Made by a program: the position numbers and the translations under genes
Notes under the pieces: generated by a model
The model's input: only the letters and a program-made list of their open reading frames with translations
Databases searched by the model: none
Told to the model about the DNA's origin: nothing
Shown here: piece by piece, positions 1 through 5,016 of the stretch
Layout of the letters: each line of letters starts with the position of its first letter
Position numbering within the stretch: position 1 is the stretch's first letter
NCBI GenBank assembly: GCA_021793635.1
Contig: JAJYSI010000287.1
Coordinates: forward strand, 1 to 5,016
From: Bacteroidota bacterium
GTDB taxonomy: Bacteria > Bacteroidota > Ignavibacteria > Ignavibacteriales > Ignavibacteriaceae
DNA: 5,016 nt
Direction: 5' to 3'

Positions 1-3
1 TTG

Positions 4-26
4 AAAAAAAATAAGTCATATTATTT
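4..26 (-). terminator. Weak AT-only hairpin with T-run, possible terminator after the M16 gene
   Basis: On the minus strand AAATAA (21-26), a six-base loop and TTATTT (9-14) are followed by five more Ts (4-8). The stem has no G-C pairs, so it would be poor as an intrinsic terminator. It lies about 105 bases past the peptidase stop. It is the only stem plus T-run seen in the 129-base left flank. Confidence 0.2.
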
Positions 27-39
27 GTATTTTAGATTT

Positions 40-110
40 ATGGAAAGATGGAATGATGGTGAAATTAAATTCCTTCAATCCATCATTCCAAAACTCCATC
101 ATTTTGAAAC
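40..110. repeat. Degenerate 8-base repeat with an 11-bp inverted repeat, downstream of the peptidase gene
   Basis: Positions 40-63 read as three 8-base units: atggaaag, atggaatg, atggtgaa. Positions 79-94 and 95-110 are adjacent 16-base copies matching at 13 of 16 positions (tccatcatt followed by a variable triplet and aaac). The two groups oppose each other: 49-59 (tggaatgatgg) is the perfect reverse complement of 80-90. A further 4-bp pairing (60-63 with 74-77) gives a bulged hairpin over 49-90. No T-run follows the stem on either strand, so it is not a canonical terminator. It may be a small dispersed intergenic repeat. Confidence 0.6.
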
Positions 111-129
111 CACATAAGCCACAACCTAA

Positions 130-2838
130 CTATTTTGGATTTGGTCCTTCGGTAACTTGAACAAAATCCACAGGACGAATCCACTTTGCAAAAGCTCTCC
201 TAACATCATTAGCATTCAATTGGAGAAATTTTTTAGCAGCAATTGTAGGTTCATCTAAGGGAAGCTCACTAACTGAGCGCGAAAGTAAACCACCTGCAAT
301 ACTACTTAAACTTGCTTCGGAAAGAGGAATTTCTCGCATAAGCATTGCCTTTGCCTGTTCGAGTTCATGCGCAGTTACATTATTAGTTTGCATTTGCTTT
401 AAGTCACGTTCAATAATCGCTCGAGCTTTTAAAACATTTGGAGGATCACATCCATAATTTACCGAGTAATTCGCACGCGTTTTCCCTATGTTAAAAGACG
501 AGGTAACATAATAAACTAAACCTGCGTTCTCACGCAAATCCTTATAAAATCTTGTTGCATAAAAAGCGCCGCCAAGAACATGATTTCCAAGTTCAAGCGC
601 ATAATAATCAGGATTAGAACGGGTAAGCGCTAATGTCTGAGCAAGAGTTACCTTATCCTGAACTCGACTCTGATCCGGTACAGAAGATGCTACAGGCTTA
701 TTTAATGGCACTGGTGGAAGTTCTGTCTCTGGTTTTTGTCCCTCAGCTTTCCAACTACCAAAATATTTTTCAATAACTTCTTTAGCCATAACGGGACTAA
801 CATTTCCTATTACTACAATAGTCGTTAAATCGGGGCGATATACTTTTGCAAAATAATCTCTAACATCTTTTAGCTTAAGTGAATTAATGGTCTCGGGAGT
901 TGCCTCGCGTTGTATCGGGTCATTCTCCGGGTAAAGTGCTTTAGTTAAAGCTCTACCAAATAAGTAATCAGGGCTCTTTAATTCACCGGCGACTGTTGCG
1001 GCAGATTGCATCTTTATTATGTTAAAAGCATTATCAGGCAAACCGGGGTTTAATTCATTTTCTGCAAGTAATTCTACGGCTTTATCAAAATGATTAGAAA
1101 GTGTTTTAACAGAGAATGAAGTTCCGGCAGATTCATAAACACCTATATCATCCAAAGCTTTCTGGAAGTCTATTCTATCTAAATTTTTTGAGCCATAAGA
1201 GAATAATTGTTGTAATACTCCATCAACGCCATCATGGCCTTTTGGAGTTTCAAGCGCAGAATTACTTTTAATTTCTCCGTAAACACTTATAGTATTACTT
1301 ACAGTTTCGGGTTGAACAATTAGCTTAATTCCATTTGGTAATATTGTAACTGTAGGATTTACGTCGGATGTCGGTACAGATAATCTCCCTAAAGCTTTGG
1401 AAGCCCATAATGGAAGTTCGACTTCTTTTGGATTTTTTGGAGCGAAAGATTCCGATCCTCCAAATCCTTTCTGGGAAATTGGTTTGCCGGATGATTGTGG
1501 AGTAAGTATTGTAAAGATTGCATGATTGAAATCTAAATATTTTTTTGCAACTCGATTTACATCAGCAACAGTCACTTTTTCCATTGCATTCAAATCATCT
1601 TCTGGTGAATTTCTTCCTTCCACAGCAACCGCTTCAGACCATGCCGATGCGAGCCCAGATACGGAGTTTTTCTGAAATTCTGCATCTGCAAGTTCATGTC
1701 GTTTTTCCGCTTCTACTAAATCTTCAGACAATCCATTTTGAATTTCTTTATCCAAAATTGATTGAACTTCTTTAATAAGATATTTTGAGTCTGCACCTTT
1801 CGGAAAAACTGAAAGCGCGAACCCCAATCCGGATTGTGGAAGATCGCTATATTGAAATCCTGCATAAAGTGCTTTACCTGTTGGAACTAACATTGAATAA
1901 AGATTTCCCCTTTGATTGCTTAAAACATCGGATAGAATTTGCACTGCTGAATAATCGGGGCTATCTGAACCAGGTAATCGAAAGGTAATTAACGCTAAAC
2001 CATATGGAAGGTCTGTCTTTAAATTTAATGTGTCTGCTTTGACCGGCTTAAGATTTATTTCAGGTCTATCTGGAGTCTGCTTTGAAGGGATTGCTTCAAA
2101 TAATTTGGTCACTTCATCTAGTGCCGCATTAGGATTTATATCTCCAACAATGACAAGAACAGCGTTGTTAGGTGTATACCACATGTCGTGAAAATTTTCA
2201 AGCATTGCTCCAGTCGTTTTATCGAACGAAGGACGTGTTCCAAGAGCATCATGATCATAAGGCGTCCCATTGAACATTTCTTTTAAAAGTTTTGTGTAGA
2301 AAACATATTGGGGATTGGAAAGATCGGAAGCCACTTCTTGTTCAATTGCGCCTCGCTCATTCTTCCATAGAGAATCAGTTGCTAAAAGACTTTTCATTCT
2401 TATTGCTTCGATGTGAAGTGCAACGTCTAAGTCTTCGGAAGGTACGGTAAAGAAAAATTGAGTAACGGTTTGACGGGTATCGGCGTTAAAATCTCCTCCC
2501 ATTGCAGCAGTAATGTCAGCAAGTTGATCCGCTGAGAGTTCTTTACTACCTCTGAACATCATATGTTCAAGAGCATGGGCAGTGCCTGGAAAACCTTTGG
2601 GCGCTTCATTGGATCCGACTATATAGTTGATTTCGGTTGTAACAACCGGAGCTAATGTATTTCTAACAATAACTATACGCAGACCATTCTTTAAAGTTGC
2701 GCGTAAGATGTCTTTTTCACTATTCTTTGGGAAAATAGTAGAAGATACTAAAATAGGAAATAACAATATTAAAAAAATAAAATATTTCAGGAACTTAAAT
2801 TCAGTATCATGTTTTGGCTTTTGATCAATTTTGTCCAT
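130..2838 (-). CDS. Exported or membrane-anchored M16 (pitrilysin-type) zinc metallopeptidase, two-half form
   Basis: Predicted 902-residue zinc endopeptidase of the M16 (insulinase/pitrilysin) family, probably acting on peptides or unfolded protein outside the cytoplasm. Counting from the ATG at 2838, residues 88-92 are HALEH: zinc ligands H88 and H92 with catalytic E91. The third ligand is probably E168 in ERGAIEQEV, at the usual distance. The chain has two M16 halves, about residues 45-455 and 490-902. In the second half the HxxEH position reads GVLQQ (540-544), so it cannot bind zinc, but LRENAGLVYY keeps the R769/Y776 pair that contacts substrate in this family. One active and one inactive half is the normal single-chain M16 plan. 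Residues 16-36 are strongly hydrophobic after a charged stretch of about 15 residues, giving a signal peptide or uncleaved anchor; no lipobox cysteine is seen. The ATG is preferred over the in-frame TTG at 2853 because the ribosome site overlaps that TTG. The stop is TAG. The family is certain; substrate and exact location are unknown. Confidence 0.95.
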   Translation of the reverse strand: MDKIDQKPKHDTEFKFLKYFIFLILLFPILVSSTIFPKNSEKDILRATLKNGLRIVIVRNTLAPVVTTEINYIVGSNEAPKGFPGTAHALEHMMFRGSKELSADQLADITAAMGGDFNADTRQTVTQFFFTVPSEDLDVALHIEAIRMKSLLATDSLWKNERGAIEQEVASDLSNPQYVFYTKLLKEMFNGTPYDHDALGTRPSFDKTTGAMLENFHDMWYTPNNAVLVIVGDINPNAALDEVTKLFEAIPSKQTPDRPEINLKPVKADTLNLKTDLPYGLALITFRLPGSDSPDYSAVQILSDVLSNQRGNLYSMLVPTGKALYAGFQYSDLPQSGLGFALSVFPKGADSKYLIKEVQSILDKEIQNGLSEDLVEAEKRHELADAEFQKNSVSGLASAWSEAVAVEGRNSPEDDLNAMEKVTVADVNRVAKKYLDFNHAIFTILTPQSSGKPISQKGFGGSESFAPKNPKEVELPLWASKALGRLSVPTSDVNPTVTILPNGIKLIVQPETVSNTISVYGEIKSNSALETPKGHDGVDGVLQQLFSYGSKNLDRIDFQKALDDIGVYESAGTSFSVKTLSNHFDKAVELLAENELNPGLPDNAFNIIKMQSAATVAGELKSPDYLFGRALTKALYPENDPIQREATPETINSLKLKDVRDYFAKVYRPDLTTIVVIGNVSPVMAKEVIEKYFGSWKAEGQKPETELPPVPLNKPVASSVPDQSRVQDKVTLAQTLALTRSNPDYYALELGNHVLGGAFYATRFYKDLRENAGLVYYVTSSFNIGKTRANYSVNYGCDPPNVLKARAIIERDLKQMQTNNVTAHELEQAKAMLMREIPLSEASLSSIAGGLLSRSVSELPLDEPTIAAKKFLQLNANDVRRAFAKWIRPVDFVQVTEGPNPK

Positions 2839-2843
2839 AATAA

Positions 2844-2850
2844 CTTCCTT
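2844..2850 (-). promoter_or_regulatory. Ribosome binding site that sets the M16 peptidase start
   Basis: On the minus strand this reads AAGGAAG, followed by five bases (ttatt) and the ATG at 2838. It immediately follows the alternative TTG start at 2853, so that TTG could not use it. I see no purine-rich site at a proper distance ahead of the TTG. This supports translation from 2838 and a product five residues shorter than the longest open frame. Confidence 0.75.
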
Positions 2851-2884
2851 CAAAATTTAATTTACGGAATAAACTTAATAATAA

Positions 2885-2897
2885 ATTTGTAAATTCA
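2885..2897. repeat. 13-base motif shared, inverted, with 4336-4348
   Basis: The plus strand here reads ATTTGTAAATTCA. The exact reverse complement, TGAATTTACAAAT, occurs at 4336-4348 on the plus strand. One copy lies in each gap, upstream of the peptidase and of the propeller gene, but in opposite orientation relative to transcription. The copy here also forms a near-palindrome (AATTT, two bases, AAATT) and a 7-bp inverted repeat with 2859-2865. The composition is almost pure A/T, so chance is a real possibility. Confidence 0.35.
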
Positions 2898-2939
2898 AGA
2901 CCACATTTTGCACATCAGATTTCCATTTAGATGATAATT

Positions 2940-4304
2940 CTATTTTTGTTCTTGTGTACCTGGTTTAAAATGATATAGCGCAGCTGATACTGATATATTT
3001 ACTTTGTCAATAAAGTGCATAAAAATTGGAATAACAAATCCATCATAGGCGTCAATACCCGTATAATCACCGAAAAAGATTTTATTATTGCAGTCGAATG
3101 AATCAACATTCAGTTTGTAGTTTACAAAAGTTTTACCGCCATCTATGCTTCTGGCAAGAGTAACACCAGTTAGGTTTCCAAAAGTATCCTCCCTATCATA
3201 AAAAACAATATTTAAGGAGCCATCAACCGGATCGACAGACATCCAAGTAAAGAATTGCGCTTTTCCGTTTCTTAGGCTGTCGTCGTTTACGCGAATAGTA
3301 TTCGACCAGGTTTTACCTCCATCACGCGAATATTTAAGAAAAATATCCGGATCGCCAAACCTATCATCAGACCAATTAACGTAAATCGATCCTTTATATT
3401 TCCCATTGCTTAAATCGGTTTTTGTGACAGGCATTCCGTTGGCTCTTTCAATACCTTGAACTTTCATATCCCATCCATGATAAATAAAGCCAATTACTTT
3501 TTCTGGGCTAAATGTTTTTCCACCGTCTACTGATTCAGTAAATACCAAACCCTTAGGACCAGCCCATACTATATAAATTTCACCTTCTGGCCCGACTGAA
3601 GTAATTGCACCCTCGACAGTGTTGCTACTATCTCTGCAATCCCCGCCAGTTGTAGAAATTCTAACCGGTGACGTAAATGTTTTTCCGCTGTCGGTAGAGC
3701 TAGAGAAATATATCTGAGAGGAGTCGGCAGGATCATTGCTCCCATAATTCTGAAAATGTGTCCAAGCCACATAAACATTATTTTTATATTTAGATAAATC
3801 AGAATTATCTACAACTACATAAGGTTTATCTTCCATCGGTGCGGAAGTATTTATATGATCTACGACAATGGAACGTGTCGGCCAGGTAATTCCTCCATCT
3901 GAAGAAGAGTTAATAAATATTCCAGATGATGGTCGTTTTGATTTATCATTTTCCAATCCGTAAAAGGAAAGATAAGAATGATACGCAATACCATCTTTGC
4001 CGAATGCTACAGCATCATCTCCTTGAATCCTTTTTTGTGGGTTATCGGTTTTAACTTCTTTCCAAGTTGAGCCGCCATCAAATGAAGTATAAGTAAAATC
4101 CGTAAATCCCGGTAGACCGTTATCGTATGAAAGAAAAGCGGCGATTATGTTTTTGGGACTTTGGGGATTGATTGCGATTGAAGTTTCAACGGGGTTCCGA
4201 TCATCCGGCATTGAAACTAGGACAACTTTTCCGGATTGGCTATAGACTATAGAAGCTGGGAAAAATAGAATAAGGGAAAGTCTTTTTAAATAATTAAAAT
4301 TCAT
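2940..4304 (-). CDS. Secreted six-Asp-box (BNR) beta-propeller protein, sialidase-like fold
   Basis: A 454-residue exported protein with six Asp-box (BNR) hairpins, S-x-D-G-G-x-T-W/F. They end at W81, W141, F210, F265, W333 and F393, spaced 55-69 residues apart, as expected for a six-bladed beta-propeller. The blades carry repeated strands such as VYVAW (177-181), IYIVW (243-247) and IYVNW (307-311). Residues 1-22 form a classic Sec signal peptide (KR, hydrophobic core, then VYS before Q23), leaving about 432 residues. The only two cysteines, C223 and C405, could form a disulfide. There is no C-terminal sorting or anchor domain. Automatic annotation would probably say exo-alpha-sialidase, but I find no FRIP-type arginine motif near the N-terminus and cannot assign the catalytic Asp/Glu/Tyr set, so enzymatic activity is unsupported. 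AAGGAG lies five bases before the ATG. The start codon sits inside a potential mRNA stem (4297-4342). The fold is confident; ligand and role are unknown. Confidence 0.9.
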   Translation of the reverse strand: MNFNYLKRLSLILFFPASIVYSQSGKVVLVSMPDDRNPVETSIAINPQSPKNIIAAFLSYDNGLPGFTDFTYTSFDGGSTWKEVKTDNPQKRIQGDDAVAFGKDGIAYHSYLSFYGLENDKSKRPSSGIFINSSSDGGITWPTRSIVVDHINTSAPMEDKPYVVVDNSDLSKYKNNVYVAWTHFQNYGSNDPADSSQIYFSSSTDSGKTFTSPVRISTTGGDCRDSSNTVEGAITSVGPEGEIYIVWAGPKGLVFTESVDGGKTFSPEKVIGFIYHGWDMKVQGIERANGMPVTKTDLSNGKYKGSIYVNWSDDRFGDPDIFLKYSRDGGKTWSNTIRVNDDSLRNGKAQFFTWMSVDPVDGSLNIVFYDREDTFGNLTGVTLARSIDGGKTFVNYKLNVDSFDCNNKIFFGDYTGIDAYDGFVIPIFMHFIDKVNISVSAALYHFKPGTQEQK

Positions 4305-4342
4305 TCTGTCTCCTTCTTTAATAAACTTTACAGAATGAATTT
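4297..4342 (-). promoter_or_regulatory. Perfect 13-bp inverted repeat enclosing the ribosome site and covering the start codon of the propeller gene
   Basis: Positions 4330-4342 and 4297-4309 are perfect reverse complements over 13 bases. In mRNA order the arms are AAAUUCAUUCUGU and ACAGAAUGAAUUU, with a 20-base loop (4310-4329). The 3' arm contains the AUG (4302-4304) and runs into codon 3. The ribosome site AAGGAG (4310-4315) forms the 3' end of the loop, against the stem. Ten pairs are A-U and three are G-C, so the stem would be only moderately stable. The inverted repeat is seen directly. A role in translational control (thermosensor, protein- or RNA-controlled switch) is inferred. A DNA-level operator is an alternative. 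Confidence 0.55.
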
Positions 4343-4348
4343 ACAAAT

Positions 4349-4376
4349 AATTTAGATAATGCTATAGCCCTTCCAA
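4349..4376 (-). promoter_or_regulatory. Possible sigma-70-like promoter for the propeller gene
   Basis: On the minus strand TTGGAA (4371-4376) and TAAATT (4349-4354) are separated by 16 bases, a partial match to the -35/-10 pattern. Transcription would begin near 4340-4344, almost exactly where the 5' arm of the start-codon hairpin begins, giving a short leader of about 40 bases. The same stretch does not fit the Bacteroidota TAnnTTTG pattern cleanly. AT-rich DNA gives such matches easily, so this is tentative. Confidence 0.3.
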
Positions 4377-4417
4377 ATTGCATGGACTTTGTAGCCAAGA
4401 TTTAGCTTTGAAAAAAA

Positions 4418-5016
4418 CTATGCATGATTTAGAATTTTGGTACTGTTAATATATTCGATAGCGCTTAAGGCTGCGATTGTTCCATCTGCAACGGCAGTGG
4501 TTATTTGCCTGTGTTTTTTTTGAATTGAATCACCTGCTGCAAAAACTCCCGGGATATTTGTTTCGTAATTCTCATTTACAATAATTTCATTTTTGTCGTT
4601 TAAGGTTATAATCCCTTTAAGAGATTCTGTATTCGGCTGATATCCAATGAAAATAAATACACCGTTAATATTCATTTCAGAAATTTCAAGAGTGTTCAGA
4701 TTTTCTATTATAACTTTCTCAAGAGAATTCTCCCCGATAAATTCTATAATTTTTGATTCCATTATAAAATTTATTTTCGGATTATTTTGGGCTTCTTCTA
4801 CTGCGTGTTCAAAAGCCTGAAAATTCTCAAATTGATGGACAATTGTAACTGTACTTGCATATTTAGTCAGCGAAACAGCTTCCTCAAGCGCAGAATTACC
4901 ACCTCCGACGACAATAATATTTTTATCCTGGAAAAAATCACCGTCACAAGTTGCGCAATAGGAAATCCCTTTACCCTTAAATTTATCCTCTCCTGGAACA
5001 TTTCAGTTCCTCGACC
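4418..5016 (-). CDS. trxB: Thioredoxin-disulfide reductase-like flavoprotein, C-terminal part (5' end outside the window)
   Basis: About 194 uninterrupted residues (4421-5002) of a low-molecular-weight thioredoxin reductase, a cytoplasmic FAD enzyme that passes electrons from a nicotinamide (or other) donor through a CxxC dithiol to thioredoxin. Visible in order: NVPGE, the redox site SYCATCDG (CATC at 4946-4957), the dinucleotide loop GGGNSA (4889-4906), the family strand GVFIFIGYQPNT, and the C-terminal FAD motif AAGD (4529-4540) followed by RQITTA. Family members are about 310-320 residues, so roughly the first 120, including the N-terminal FAD GxGxxG, are missing. The NADPH-specific HRRxxxR motif is replaced by HQFENFQ (4817-4837), so the donor may not be NADPH. 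An in-frame TGA at 5003-5005 interrupts the conserved strand just before NVPGE, probably a sequence error at the edge or a point mutation. The ATG at 4762 is an internal methionine, not the start. The stop is TAG, followed by seven Ts without a convincing stem. Confidence 0.88.

Noticed and set aside
16..132. Read-through extension of the M16 protein past its TAG (37 open codons to a TGA at 16-18)
   Set aside because: The protein ends normally for its family and the extension has no recognisable features; a gap of this length is easily open by chance.
1545..1988. Open frames on the plus strand at 1545-1775 and 1785-1988
   Set aside because: They lie antisense inside the M16 gene, show no family features or convincing ribosome sites, and are explained by the composition of the strongly supported minus-strand gene.
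2627..2824. Plus-strand open frame of 65 codons
   Set aside because: It is antisense to the N-terminal anchor and first domain of the M16 peptidase; its content mirrors that coding strand.
2854..2939. Promoter for the M16 gene in the AT-rich gap
   Set aside because: TTG and TTTACA-like hexamers exist, but none has a matching -10 or TAnnTTTG element at the right distance, so no site could be chosen over background.
3569..3778. Minus-strand open frame of 69 codons in another frame
   Set aside because: It lies wholly within the propeller gene, whose Asp-box repeats prove the correct frame.
4381..4417. Intrinsic terminator after the reductase gene (T-run at 4411-4417)
   Set aside because: The seven Ts follow the stop codon directly, but no G-C-rich stem precedes them; only the palindrome ATGCAT is nearby, which cannot form a hairpin.
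4418..4762. A separate 114-residue protein starting at the ATG at 4762
   Set aside because: The same frame continues upstream without interruption to 5002 through the CATC and GGGNSA motifs, so this methionine is internal to the reductase.
1..5016. CRISPR array, tRNA, rRNA, insertion sequence or attachment site
   Set aside because: No regularly spaced repeats, tRNA-like arms, transposase coding or terminal inverted repeats with target duplications were seen.

Overview
The window is AT-rich bacterial DNA with three genes, all on the minus strand, so transcription runs from the right edge to the left. In that order they are: the C-terminal part of a thioredoxin-reductase-type flavoprotein (4418 to the right edge, 5' end missing), a secreted six-Asp-box beta-propeller protein (2940-4304), and a membrane-anchored or exported M16 zinc metallopeptidase (130-2838). 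The gaps are 113 bases and, with the start I prefer, 101 bases. Nothing credible is encoded on the plus strand. The organism is probably in the Bacteroidota/Ignavibacteriota (FCB) group. This is an inference from low GC, strong AAGGAG-type ribosome sites, a signal peptide with glutamine at +1, and the pairing of secreted Asp-box proteins with large M16 peptidases. No marker gene in the window proves it.

Region by region. Positions 1-129 are noncoding and lie downstream of the peptidase gene. They hold a degenerate 8-base repeat, a perfect 11-bp inverted repeat and a weak AT-only hairpin followed by a T-run. Positions 130-2838 encode a two-half M16 peptidase: the first half has an intact HxxEH site, and the second half has lost it but keeps the R...Y substrate-contact motif. 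Positions 2839-2939 are an AT-rich gap holding the ribosome site that settles the peptidase start. Positions 2940-4304 encode the beta-propeller. Positions 4305-4417 hold a possible promoter and a perfect 13-bp inverted repeat that, in the mRNA, would bury the propeller start codon in a stem. From 4418 to the edge is the reductase, with an in-frame TGA 12 bases from the edge.

No shared pathway links the three genes. The two downstream proteins are both exported and could work outside the cytoplasm, while the reductase is cytoplasmic, and the gaps allow separate transcription. I found no large undescribed system. The two observations most worth following are the start-codon hairpin of the propeller gene, and the loss of the NADPH-binding HRRxxxR motif in the reductase while the dithiol site and dinucleotide loop are kept.
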